In this document: positions 16,702 to 24,368 of the stretch, one piece after another | Position numbering within the stretch: the stretch's first letter is position 1 | Layout: the number at the start of each line of letters is the position of its first letter | Source: Actinomycetes bacterium | GTDB lineage: Bacteria; Actinomycetota; Acidimicrobiia; Acidimicrobiales; Ilumatobacteraceae | NCBI GenBank assembly: GCA_025359865.1 | Contig: JANYDH010000088.1 | Span: forward strand, 1-49,104 | Length of the DNA: 49,104 nt | Direction of reading: 5' to 3' | Program-made: the position numbers and the translations under genes | Notes under the pieces: generated by a model | Seen by the model: the letters and a program-made list of their open reading frames with translations, nothing else | Told to the model about the DNA's origin: nothing | Databases searched by the model: none

Positions 16702-17007
16702 TCAGCTCGCGGCAGAGAGCTCGACGGTGACCTTGAGGTCCAAGGCGGCGGCCACCTTCTGAAGCGTCGTCAGCGTCGCGCCGACGCCGCCGGCTTCGAG
16801 GCGGGCCACTGCTGCCTGACTGGTGCCCATGCGTGCGGCCAGCTCGCGCTGACTGAAGCCGGCAGCCTCGCGGGCATCGCGGACCTTCTCGCCGACGTCG
16901 AGGGCGAGGCGAGTCGCCTCGTAAGTCTCGTCGAAGACGGCGCGTTCGTCCGCGGTCATCGCGGCCAAGCGGTTCTTCTTCAGTTCATCGATCGTCGTAC
17001 GGGCCAT
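16702..17007 (-). CDS. higA: HigA-type antitoxin, XRE HTH
   Basis: 101 residues starting MARTTIDELKKNRLAAMTAD at 17007. The XRE helix-turn-helix is clear: AREAAGFSQRELAARMGTSQ, AAVARLEAGGVGATLTTLQK, with a C-terminal VAAALDLKVTVEL dimer strand. The ATG shares its A with the last base of the toxin TGA, the toxin-first order typical of higBA. It binds and blocks the toxin and represses the operon. A longer frame starting at 17061 overlaps the toxin and is less likely. It lies within 800 bp of the right att repeat. Confidence 0.85.
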   Translation of the reverse strand: MARTTIDELKKNRLAAMTADERAVFDETYEATRLALDVGEKVRDAREAAGFSQRELAARMGTSQAAVARLEAGGVGATLTTLQKVAAALDLKVTVELSAAS

Positions 17008-17348
17008 CAGTCGTCCTCCTCGGCGGTATGTCCTTCGGCGATGCAGCGGGTCATCGTCCAACGCGCTCGCTGCACCTCAGCGCGTTCGTTCTGCCGTTGC
17101 TTGTGGAACACAGTCAGCAGCACGATGCGCCGGCCGGTGGCGAAGAAGTACGTGATCCGCCACGCCACTCGGAGCACGTCGAACCGCAGTTCGAACAGTC
17201 TGTCGCCGAGCGCACGCGACGCCGGCATCCGAAGCAGGTTGCCTCTCTCCGCCAGGCGCTCGACGTGTGGGAACACCGAAGCGAAGTCGTGCGCGCCCAG
17301 TCCGCTCATCCATTGCTCCACCTCCGGCTCCAGCTCGACCGACCACAT
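17007..17348 (-). CDS. higB: HigB/RelE-superfamily toxin (Gp49-like)
   Basis: 113 residues: VELEPEVEQWMSGLGAHDFA, a helical region, then RALGDRLFELRFDVLRVAWR, ITYFFATGRRIVLLTVFHKQ and RQNERAEVQRAR. This is the phage-derived Gp49-like/HigB fold, in which basic residues (R, K in the FHKQRQ region) cut mRNA in the ribosome. The antitoxin gene follows with a 1-nt overlap. The start ATG is at 17348; an 8-bp palindrome TGATATCA lies 12 bp upstream. The right att repeat begins 108 bp from the start codon. Confidence 0.87.
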   Translation of the reverse strand: MWSVELEPEVEQWMSGLGAHDFASVFPHVERLAERGNLLRMPASRALGDRLFELRFDVLRVAWRITYFFATGRRIVLLTVFHKQRQNERAEVQRARWTMTRCIAEGHTAEEDD

Positions 17349-17359
17349 GACACCAAAGA

Positions 17360-17367
17360 TGATATCA
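17360..17367 (-). promoter_or_regulatory. TGATATCA palindrome, possible HigA operator
   Basis: A perfect 8-bp palindrome 11 bp upstream of the higB start codon, in a T/A-rich patch (ttgatatcatcttt) that could also be the -10 region. XRE antitoxins usually bind such a site; the assignment is by position only. Confidence 0.35.
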
Positions 17368-17455
17368 ACCGAGCGATCGGCCGTCGAGTGATTCCGACCG
17401 CGCTTGCCTCGCGAGTTGCATCAAGGTTTCTGGGTCGAGCAGAACCCTCGCGACC

Positions 17456-17608
17456 GGCTTGGTCCCGGATTGGTCCTTCTCAGGTCCTTCCTCCAAACGA
17501 ACAGGGCGAAACTGAACGCACCGAGAAGGACACATAAGACCAGGTCAGAGGTACTACGGCCGAATCGCCGCAGATCGCGAAACCCCTGCTACACGTTGAA
17601 GCGGAACT
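17456..17608 (+). repeat. right att-type direct repeat of the ychF island
   Basis: It matches 4338-4490 over 153 bp with 8 mismatches. It overlaps the last 20 bp of ychF (stop at 17589-17591). The part outside ychF holds the GGTCCTTC direct repeats and the inverted GAAGGAC. Confidence 0.85.
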
Positions 17609-18677
17609 CCATCACGTCGCCGTCTAGGGGGTGGTAGTCCTTGCCTTCGATGCGGATCTTGCCGAGCTCTTTTGCCTTGGTCCACGAGCCGATCTCGAGC
17701 AGTTCATCCCAGTGGATGACCTCGGCTTTGATGAAACCGCGTTGGAAGTCGGTGTGGATGCGGCCGGCGCATTCGGGGGCGCTGGAGCCGGCGTAGAACG
17801 TCCACGCGCGGGTCTCTTTCTCGCCGGTCGTCAGATAGGTTCGCAGGCCGAGCAAGTGGTACGCGCTGCGGACCATCCGGAACAGCGCTCCCTCGCCCAG
17901 ACCGAAACCTTCGAGCATCTCCGCTCGTTCGGTCGGATCGATGATCGCTGCTGCCTCGGCTTCGAGCTGTACGCACATGCCGATGACCTCGACGTTGTCG
18001 CCGGCGTTGTTGAACTCGGCCGCAACGGTGGCTTCCACTTCGGGGATGCGCTCGAGGTCGTTCTCGCCTACGTTGACCACGACGAGCACTCGCCGATTGG
18101 TGAGCAGGAAATACGGTGCCAACACGTCCTTCTGATCGGCCTTGAGGCCTGCCCTGTAGAGGGGCAGCCCTTCGCTGAGGGCGTCGTACGCGGCCTGCAA
18201 CGAATCGATTTCGGCCGCGGCCGACTTGTCGAGCTTGGCTTGGCGAGTGGCTTGGCGCAGACGCTTCTCGACTGTCTCGAGATCGGCGAGCGCCAGTTCG
18301 ATCTCGACCACACGCAGATGTTCGAGCGGATCGCTGGAGCCGGTGACGTCGTCGTCTTCGAACGCGCGAAGCACAAGCACGATCGCATCGACCTCGCGGA
18401 TGTTGGCGAGGAACTTGTTGCCGAGGCCTTCGCCTTTACTCGCTCCCTCGACGAGCCCGCCAATGTCGACGACCTGCACCGAGGCGTGGACGAGCGTCTT
18501 GCTCTTCGACATCATCGCTAGTCGGTCGACGCGCTCGTCGGGCACCTTGGCCACCCCGATGTTGGGGTCCTTCGTTGCGAAGGGGTACGGGGCAGCGAGT
18601 GCACCGCCACCGGTGAGTGCGTTGTACAACGAGCTCTTGCCCGCATTGGGGAGACCGACCAGGCCGAAGCATTCCAT
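17589..18677 (-). CDS. ychF: redox-regulated ATPase/GTPase YchF (OLA1 family)
   Basis: 362 residues, full length. P-loop GLPNAGKSSLYNALTG at 7-22; the Obg-type G3 region VQVVDIGGLVEGASKGEGLG; the G4 position VVVNVGEND rather than NKxD, the reason YchF prefers ATP; and the C-terminal TGS-like domain ending YHPLDGDVMEFRFNV. YchF binds ribosomes and acts in translation quality and stress. The ATG at 18677 is chosen because the family begins MxxxGIVGLPNVGKS; 20 upstream codons are not family sequence. Its 3' end is the integration point of the island to its left: the last codons are duplicated at 4471-4490. The gene itself is intact. Confidence 0.95.
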   Translation of the reverse strand: MECFGLVGLPNAGKSSLYNALTGGGALAAPYPFATKDPNIGVAKVPDERVDRLAMMSKSKTLVHASVQVVDIGGLVEGASKGEGLGNKFLANIREVDAIVLVLRAFEDDDVTGSSDPLEHLRVVEIELALADLETVEKRLRQATRQAKLDKSAAAEIDSLQAAYDALSEGLPLYRAGLKADQKDVLAPYFLLTNRRVLVVVNVGENDLERIPEVEATVAAEFNNAGDNVEVIGMCVQLEAEAAAIIDPTERAEMLEGFGLGEGALFRMVRSAYHLLGLRTYLTTGEKETRAWTFYAGSSAPECAGRIHTDFQRGFIKAEVIHWDELLEIGSWTKAKELGKIRIEGKDYHPLDGDVMEFRFNV

Positions 18678-18800
18678 AACGAGCCGCAGGCTACCTGGCA
18701 AGGCTCCCACACTCCCGATGTGTCGATACGTCAGCATTAGGCGGCTTTGCGCTGACCTGGCCGGTGCTGTGTTTCCGCACGCTGCGGCTCGCCGTCCCTC

Positions 18801-20351
18801 ATGCGGGTTATGCAGTCGTACCGTGTGGTCTCATCAGCGCTTGCGCTCACAATGCTTGTTGCGGCGCCACTCGCTGCAGTCGTCATGGGCGCGTCCGACA
18901 AGACTGCGCATGCTGGGCCGCTCGGCACATCGATCCCAGCGAACTGCGCCGAACATACGTCGTTCAGCGGCGGGTCCGACGCGGCGGGGGACTATCGCTG
19001 CGCGGGGCTGGCCATCGACTTCCACGTCAGTGGTGTAGCGGCTTCACAGCATCAGCAGTGGGCAGGCCAGTGGTTGTTCGTCGATGAGGCCGGCCAGTTC
19101 CGCACGGGTTCATGCACGTTCAATCGAGGGACGCACCCGAGCATCCTCGGGCCGTCGTCGAGAGTGTCGCAGAGCTTCCCCAATGACCCAACGGGGAGAG
19201 AGACGGCATATCTGACGTGGCGCTACGGGAGCACAGCGGATGCGTTGACGGCCGCTGCGCTCTGGGTGGTCTTCCACTACGACGCGCAGGATGCGGCGGG
19301 CACGACCGAGAGTACGCACCCAAGCGAACCCTTGATCGCCGACCTGGGCAGAGTGTCAGAGATGACCGGCCGGCAGGATCTCGAGGATCTGGCGGTCGCT
19401 CTCGACGCCGAAGCAACAACATTCGCGACGCCGTTTCTTCTTTCGGTGTCGATCGACCCCTCGGGAAGTGCGACGGCAACCTTGACCTCCGCCGGCGCAC
19501 CCGTAGCCAGCGCAGAAGTTGCGTCGGTCGACGACGCTGGGAGTGTCCGCTCAACGGCACTCACCGATGCCGGCGGCGTAGCGCACTTCAACGTGGAATT
19601 GGTGACCGGGGTCAACACTGTGCGAGTCATAGCCGGTTCTCCCGGCGCTGCGTGGGTGTATCTCGGACCGGCCGCCGCTCCGAACCCGCGGGGTGCGCAA
19701 TCGATGATCACCGGTGGGGATCCGGAACTGCTGACCGCGAGCGCGGTGTTGGAGGTGGTACCACCACCGACGGAGCCACCACCCACGGAACCACCACCCA
19801 CGGAACCACCACCGACCACGGACGCCCCCACGACGACGCAACCTCCGACCACGCTGGTCGAGGAAGCGACGACCACGACGACTAGTACGACACCCATCGT
19901 CGAGACGACCACGATGCTGGAACCGACAACGACCATCGCGCCGACCACCACCATCGTGCCGACCACCACCATCGCGCCGACCACGACGAGTGAAGCACCA
20001 CCGATGTTCCTGCCGCCTCCGCCGACGCAGGCACCGACGACAGTTGCTCCACCAACGCAACCGCCAACGACGACGACAGCGGCACCAACGACGATGCCGC
20101 CCCCGGTGTTCGTGGCCGTCGAGCCACCTCCCGCGACCACTGCGGAAACGGTCGCTTCGACGACCGCACCGACCATCGTCGAGACGACGACCACGATGAC
20201 GCCCGCGGTCGTCCAACCAAAGCTTCCTCGCACTGGCGGCTCGTCGTGGTTTGCGGCCTACCTGGCCACGGCTCTGGTAGTCGGCGGCGTTGGGCTGATC
20301 GGGACGGTCCGGCGGCGGATCAGCGAGCAGGGTGCGTCACGATGCTCGTAG
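18801..20351 (+). CDS. LPxTG-type cell-wall-anchored surface protein with Thr/Pro stalk
   Basis: 516 residues. A signal peptide (SSALALTMLVAAPLAAVVMG) is followed by a ~230-residue folded domain with CAEHTSFSGG, YRCAGLAIDFHVSG and ALTAAALWVVFHYDAQD. A small beta domain (SVSIDPSGSATATLTSAGAP) comes next, then a ~150-residue stalk of PPPTEPP and PTTTIAPTTT repeats. The end is LPRTGG, a membrane helix (AAYLATALVVGGVGLIG) and RRR, the sortase sorting signal. The protein is thus joined to peptidoglycan and projects from the surface; its ligand is unknown. No sortase gene lies in the window. The stalk is coded by short DNA repeats, so its length may vary between strains. The start could also be the ATG at 18810. 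Confidence 0.87.
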   Translation: MRVMQSYRVVSSALALTMLVAAPLAAVVMGASDKTAHAGPLGTSIPANCAEHTSFSGGSDAAGDYRCAGLAIDFHVSGVAASQHQQWAGQWLFVDEAGQFRTGSCTFNRGTHPSILGPSSRVSQSFPNDPTGRETAYLTWRYGSTADALTAAALWVVFHYDAQDAAGTTESTHPSEPLIADLGRVSEMTGRQDLEDLAVALDAEATTFATPFLLSVSIDPSGSATATLTSAGAPVASAEVASVDDAGSVRSTALTDAGGVAHFNVELVTGVNTVRVIAGSPGAAWVYLGPAAAPNPRGAQSMITGGDPELLTASAVLEVVPPPTEPPPTEPPPTEPPPTTDAPTTTQPPTTLVEEATTTTTSTTPIVETTTMLEPTTTIAPTTTIVPTTTIAPTTTSEAPPMFLPPPPTQAPTTVAPPTQPPTTTTAAPTTMPPPVFVAVEPPPATTAETVASTTAPTIVETTTTMTPAVVQPKLPRTGGSSWFAAYLATALVVGGVGLIGTVRRRISEQGASRCS

Positions 20352-20360
20352 TGTGAGGAG

Positions 20361-21368
20361 ATGACGCCGGTCGAGGCATTCGAACGAATCATCCACTGCC
20401 TCGACCGGGGCATGCAGTCCGGGTTCCGGGTGAAGGCCTTTGTCGGCGCACTCGAATCGATCAGGGAGATGTCTGATGACGACCTCCGCCGTCTCGCCAC
20501 GGCGCGCCGACTGGAGGATGTAGCCGGGATCGGCGCCTCCTCGGCGAAGGTGATCGAGCAGGCACTGGCTGGCGATGTACCCGAGTACCTCCAACGACTC
20601 GAGGTCGAGACCGTCATCACGGTCAGTGCGGCCGCGCATCCCTACCGGCAGGCGCTGCGCGGCGACTGCCATGTGCACACCAGTTGGAGCGACGGCGGTG
20701 CCACGATCGAGGCGATGGCTTCGGCCGCGACAGGCCTTGGCCATGAGTACATGGTGCTCACGGATCACTCGCCCCGGCTCACCATCGCGCATGGCCTCGA
20801 CCGCGAGCGACTGCTTCGTCAACTCGAACATGTGGCGCACGTCAACGAGACGCTGGCGCCGTTCCGAGTGCTCACCGGGATGGAGGTCGACATTCTGCTG
20901 GACGGCACGCTCGACCTGGGCGACGATCTCCTGGCTCGACTCGACGTTGTGGTTGCGAGCGTCCATTCGAAGCTCAAGATGCCGGAGCCGGAAATGACCG
21001 AACGGATGGTGCGAGCGGTCGAGTCGCCTCATGTCGACATTCTCGGCCACTGCACCGGGCGACTGATCGACAAACGTCCGGCGTCGATGTTCGACGCGGA
21101 ACGGGTGTTCGCCGCCTGCGTGGCATCGCACACCGCGGTCGAGATCAACTGTCGACCGGAGCGTCTCGACCCGCCGCGGGACCTGCTGTCGTTAGCTGTC
21201 GATCTGGAGTGTTGGTTCGCGATCGACAGCGACGCGCATGCGACGGGTCAATTGGAGTGGCAGCCGTTCGGCTGCGAACGGGCAGCGCAGTGCGTTGTGC
21301 CGGTCGACCGGATCATCAACACGATGACGGCGCAATCGCTGGTGGAGTGGGCAGGGTTCGGCCGATAG
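20361..21368 (+). CDS. PHP-domain hydrolase with N-terminal helix-hairpin-helix (PolX-like)
   Basis: 335 residues. Residues ~1-85 hold a helix-hairpin-helix region (RRLEDVAGIGASSAKVIEQA) like the Pol X thumb side. Residues ~100-330 are a PHP domain with the metal motifs GDCHVHTSWSDG, LTDHSPR, GMEVDIL, VVASVHSKL, DILGHCTGR and FAIDSDAH. PHP domains cut phosphoesters with a three-metal centre. The polymerase palm of full PolX is absent, so this is a stand-alone PHP protein, possibly a 3' phosphatase or exonuclease in repair (inference). It starts 10 bp after the surface protein stop, with TAGTGT 6 nt and GAGGAG directly upstream of the ATG. Confidence 0.85.
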   Translation: MTPVEAFERIIHCLDRGMQSGFRVKAFVGALESIREMSDDDLRRLATARRLEDVAGIGASSAKVIEQALAGDVPEYLQRLEVETVITVSAAAHPYRQALRGDCHVHTSWSDGGATIEAMASAATGLGHEYMVLTDHSPRLTIAHGLDRERLLRQLEHVAHVNETLAPFRVLTGMEVDILLDGTLDLGDDLLARLDVVVASVHSKLKMPEPEMTERMVRAVESPHVDILGHCTGRLIDKRPASMFDAERVFAACVASHTAVEINCRPERLDPPRDLLSLAVDLECWFAIDSDAHATGQLEWQPFGCERAAQCVVPVDRIINTMTAQSLVEWAGFGR

Positions 21369-21379
21369 CCTTGCTACCC

Positions 21380-21466
21380 ATGTCGAAGAAGACCAAGAAG
21401 AAGAAGGCGCGGATGCGCAGGTCCAAGGCCAACCATGGCAAGCGTCCCAACATGGGGCGTGGCTGA
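21380..21466 (+). CDS. 50S ribosomal protein bL37-like small basic peptide
   Basis: 28 residues: MSKKTKKKKARMRRSKAN followed by HGKRPNMGRG. The KANHGKRPN ending matches what I recall of bL37, a ~24-residue actinobacterial large-subunit protein first seen in mycobacterial ribosome structures. Nearly half of the residues are Lys or Arg, as expected for an rRNA-binding peptide. It sits between the PHP gene (11 bp) and the prolyl oligopeptidase (7 bp). A TAGCCT box lies 8 nt upstream of the ATG. It is too short for most gene finders, so it may be missed in annotations. Confidence 0.7.
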   Translation: MSKKTKKKKARMRRSKANHGKRPNMGRG

Positions 21467-21473
21467 CCCGAAG

Positions 21474-23549
21474 ATGATCACACTCCCGCCCACCCGGCGG
21501 GAGGATGTCGTCGACGTCCTCCACGGTATCGAGGTCCCTGATCCGTACCGGTGGTTGGAGTCAGGCGAGTCAGGTGACTCCTCAAGATCAATCGAGGTTG
21601 CCCAGTGGGTCGCCGCGCAGAACAACATCACCAGACAGGCGCTCGATGCCCGCCCCGATCGTGGGCGGTGGGTCGAGCATCTTTCCGCGCTCATGGCGTT
21701 GCCAACGGTGCTCGGCTGCAAGCTCGTCGGTGACCAACTGTTCGTGCTCGAGCGGGGTCGCGGCGCCGATCAGTTTGCACTTGTAGTACGTTGCGCTGTC
21801 GACAGGGATGTAGCACCCAGGATGCTGCTCGATCCAGCGCGTTCAGCCGCCGACGCGGCCGTGGCGATCGACTGGTTCGAACCGTCGCCCGACGGCACCA
21901 TGGTTGCGCTCGGGCTCAGCGAGGGTGGAACCGAGAACAGCGTGCTGCGACTGCTCGACGTGCAGACCGCCACCTTGAACCCGTTGCGGATACCAAACAC
22001 GCGCGCCGCAAGCGTGGCGTGGAAGCCCGACAGTACAGCGTTCTGGTATGCCCGCTACCCGGCCGACGACCAGTACAACCGACATATCCGCTACCACCTG
22101 CTCGGTTCCGATCCGGTCGACGACCCGGTGGTGTTCGATCGCCTTCCGACCGCCGAGTCGTGGCCCGATGTGAACGTCTCGCCAGACGGTCGTTACCTGC
22201 TCATCGAGATGCTCGTCGGCTGGGGGCGGATCGACGCTCATTTGCTCGACCTCCACTCGAGTACGTGGTCGACAGTGATCGAGGGCATCGACGCGCAGTC
22301 CAGTTTCACCTTCGACCACAATCGGCTGCTCGGCGTCACCACATTCGACGCGCCGAACGGTCGTATCATCGCGGCGCCGCTCGATGGGCCGGACGTGGCA
22401 AATTGGCAGACGATCGTTGCTGAACGTTCCGATGTGGTCGTCGGCCATCCGGCGATCGTTGGCGACACCTTGTTGCATACGGCCAGTCGTGCGGCGGTCG
22501 ACACTGTCGAGCAACGCACGTTGGATGGCGACTTGACCGGCTCGCTCGACCGCCTCGGTGTGGTTGCCGTCCAGCAGATCGTCTCCTCGCCCTCGTCGGC
22601 ACATGGGTTCCTCACCGTTGCATCGTTCGATTCACCAGTGACGGTGTGGCGATACGGCGTTGGCGTTGGCGTTGGCGATAGAGACGGCGTTAGCGAGCTC
22701 GAGCGGTGGGCGCCCGACGCTGCGTCGTCGGCCGAGTTGCCTGCTCTTACGGTGACCCAACACACGTACCCCTCGCTCGACGGCACCGAGATCGGGCTGT
22801 TCCTCATCCATCGCGCCGATGTGGTGCCATCGCCTTCGGTTGTCACCGTGCTCAACGGGTACGGCGGGTTCGCGATCAGCGAATCGCCCGCGTGGGTACC
22901 GAACCTGGTCGCGTGGTGCGGCGCGGGCGGAGTGTGGGCCATTGCCGGGCTTCGCGGCGGGTACGAGCACGGCGAACGCTGGCACCGAGCAGGCCGGCGC
23001 GCCAACAAGCAGAACGTGTTCGATGATTTCCACGCGGCTGGCGACTGGCTGGTGGCTCAGGGTCATGCTTCGCACGAGCGACTTGCGCTCGTCGGCGGTT
23101 CCAATGGTGGTCTGCTCGTTGGTGCAGCGCTCACCCAGCGTCCAGATCTTGCGCGGGCGGTGTGGTGTGCGGTGCCGTTGCTCGACATGGTCCGCTTCCC
23201 GAAGTTCTTGATTGCGAAGCTGTGGACCGACGAATACGGCGATCCGGACATCGCGGACGAGTTCGCCTGGTTGCTCGCCTATTCGCCGTATCACAACGTG
23301 GAGATGGGCGGCTCCTATCCGGCAGTCCTGTTCACCACCGCCGAGGGCGATACACGCGTCGATCCGCTTCATGCCCGCAAGATGGCCGCACTGCTGCAAG
23401 CGTCGGCGGCCGAGCAGCGAGAACGCCCCGTGTTGTTGCAGCAGTCAGGCCGTGCGGGCCATGGTGTTGGCAAGCCCGCGAGCATGAGGGTGACCGAGGG
23501 GGCAGACGTGTTGTCGTTCCTCGCCTGGCAGCTCGGTGGCGAGTCATGA
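21474..23549 (+). CDS. prolyl oligopeptidase, S9A family
   Basis: 691 residues from ATG 21474, or 704 from ATG 21435 inside the bL37 gene; the later start fits the usual N-terminus TRREDVVDVLHGIEVPDPYR. The first ~420 residues form the seven-blade propeller that limits access to small peptides. The hydrolase domain has VLNGYGGFAISESP, LRGGYEHGERWHRAGR, GGSNGGLLVG (nucleophile Ser), TAEGDTRVDPLHARK (Asp) and GRAGHGVGKP (His). It cleaves after proline in short peptides, in the cytoplasm as no signal peptide is seen. The 3' end overlaps the next gene by 4 nt. A GGCGTT triple repeat at 22658-22678 codes for GVGVGVG in a propeller loop. Confidence 0.92.
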   Translation: MITLPPTRREDVVDVLHGIEVPDPYRWLESGESGDSSRSIEVAQWVAAQNNITRQALDARPDRGRWVEHLSALMALPTVLGCKLVGDQLFVLERGRGADQFALVVRCAVDRDVAPRMLLDPARSAADAAVAIDWFEPSPDGTMVALGLSEGGTENSVLRLLDVQTATLNPLRIPNTRAASVAWKPDSTAFWYARYPADDQYNRHIRYHLLGSDPVDDPVVFDRLPTAESWPDVNVSPDGRYLLIEMLVGWGRIDAHLLDLHSSTWSTVIEGIDAQSSFTFDHNRLLGVTTFDAPNGRIIAAPLDGPDVANWQTIVAERSDVVVGHPAIVGDTLLHTASRAAVDTVEQRTLDGDLTGSLDRLGVVAVQQIVSSPSSAHGFLTVASFDSPVTVWRYGVGVGVGDRDGVSELERWAPDAASSAELPALTVTQHTYPSLDGTEIGLFLIHRADVVPSPSVVTVLNGYGGFAISESPAWVPNLVAWCGAGGVWAIAGLRGGYEHGERWHRAGRRANKQNVFDDFHAAGDWLVAQGHASHERLALVGGSNGGLLVGAALTQRPDLARAVWCAVPLLDMVRFPKFLIAKLWTDEYGDPDIADEFAWLLAYSPYHNVEMGGSYPAVLFTTAEGDTRVDPLHARKMAALLQASAAEQRERPVLLQQSGRAGHGVGKPASMRVTEGADVLSFLAWQLGGES

Positions 23550-24178
23550 CAGCCGTCGTCGGCCTCACCGTGGCGTCACTAGTCGAGCCATGGCAGGGAA
23601 TCGGACTGCGGATCGTCGACGGCGAGTCGTGGATCGGCGGGATCCGCCTGCGTTTCGACGCTCCGTCCACCCATGACGGCGGCGTGACCGGCATCACCGG
23701 ATGGCAGCTCGGTGGATGTCCAACCGCAGCCGAATCAATCGATGGTCTGGCCACCACTCATGAGGACGAAACGTGGGTCGACAGGGTGCCAGAGCCTGCA
23801 GCGTGGCACAACGACCTCGGTGCCACCGCGTTCGATCACCTTGTTGTCATGACTTCAAGTCTCGAGCGGACCTGCCAGGCGATCGCGTCGGCGACGGGCG
23901 AGCCATTGAAGCGCATCCGCGAGGCGGGTCCGATCCGACAGGGGTTCCACCGCCTCGGCCCGATGATCGTCGAAGTGGTCGAGTCAACCCAGGTCACCAA
24001 TGACACGGCGTCGTTCTGGGGGTTCGTGCTGATCGTCGACGACCTGCACGACGTTGCAGGTCGACTCGGTCCCGACGTGATTTCGTTGCCGAAGCCGGCG
24101 GTGCAACCGGGAAGGTTCATCGCCTCGATCCGGCCCGGAGTTGGTCTCGGCCTGCCGCTCGCGTTGATGACGGCCTGA
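23546..24178 (+). CDS. VOC/glyoxalase-like domain protein
   Basis: 210 residues, ATG overlapping the peptidase stop (ATGA). The N-terminal part (GLTVASLVEPWQGIGLRIVD) is followed by AFDHLVVMTSSLERTCQAIA, a pattern of vicinal-oxygen-chelate folds, then FHRLGPMIVEVVE and FWGFVLIVDDLHDVAGRLG, ending FIASIRPGVGLGLPLALM. Actinobacterial proteins of this kind are annotated as glyoxalase-like. The substrate is unknown. Translation is probably coupled to the prolyl oligopeptidase. It converges on a RecB-like gene across a repeat-bearing gap. Confidence 0.7.
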   Translation: MTAVVGLTVASLVEPWQGIGLRIVDGESWIGGIRLRFDAPSTHDGGVTGITGWQLGGCPTAAESIDGLATTHEDETWVDRVPEPAAWHNDLGATAFDHLVVMTSSLERTCQAIASATGEPLKRIREAGPIRQGFHRLGPMIVEVVESTQVTNDTASFWGFVLIVDDLHDVAGRLGPDVISLPKPAVQPGRFIASIRPGVGLGLPLALMTA

Positions 24179-24224
24179 GCCAGTCGGCCGACGCCCGCCC
24201 AGGCTGTGTTGTGAGGTTCCGGCT

Positions 24225-24326
24225 GGGTTGTGAGGTTCCGACGGTTGAGTGTGCATCGAAACTCACAGAGGTCTTGGGTTGTGAGGTTCCGACGGTTGAG
24301 TGTGCATCGAAACTCACAGAGGTCGT
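24225..24326 (+). repeat. 51-bp tandem repeat, two copies plus a partial third, intergenic
   Basis: Units 24225-24275 and 24276-24326 differ at one base; a truncated unit (ttgtgaggttccg) precedes at 24209. Each unit starts near TGTGAGGTT and ends AAACTCACA, so each can fold on itself through TGTGAG/CTCACA. It lies between two convergent genes (stops at 24178 and 24369), where it could work as a bidirectional terminator or be a small repeated palindromic element. Confidence 0.75.
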
Positions 24327-24368
24327 GCAGCGGCCCGGGCGTGGACGGGCACCACGCCATTCTCACGG

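Larger units (their letters stand above)
4338..17608. mobile_element. integrative mobilisable island inserted at the 3' end of ychF (decayed)
   Basis: It is bounded by 153-bp direct repeats at 4338-4490 and 17456-17608 (8 mismatches, no gaps). Both copies include the last codons of ychF. The interior carries integrase, MobF relaxase and excisionase genes in one minus-strand block, a second integrase remnant, toxin-antitoxin pairs at both ends, and cargo (MFS exporter, metallophosphoesterase, GNAT, ECF sigma with PASTA protein). All mobility genes are broken, so the element is probably immobile on its own. The intact ychF body lies to the right, so the right copy restored the gene and the left copy is the displaced chromosomal 3' end. 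Confidence 0.8.

Noticed and set aside
17631-18521. 296-codon plus-strand open frame over ychF
   Set aside because: It is the antisense mirror of ychF; its many D/E/V/G residues are complementary codon effects.
22658-22678. frameshift-prone GGCGTT repeat in prolyl oligopeptidase
   Set aside because: The repeat is a multiple of three, keeps the frame (GVGVGVG) and sits in a loop; it is not evidence of phase switching.
24209-24326. CRISPR array
   Set aside because: Only two full units in direct tandem with no unique spacers, and no cas genes nearby.
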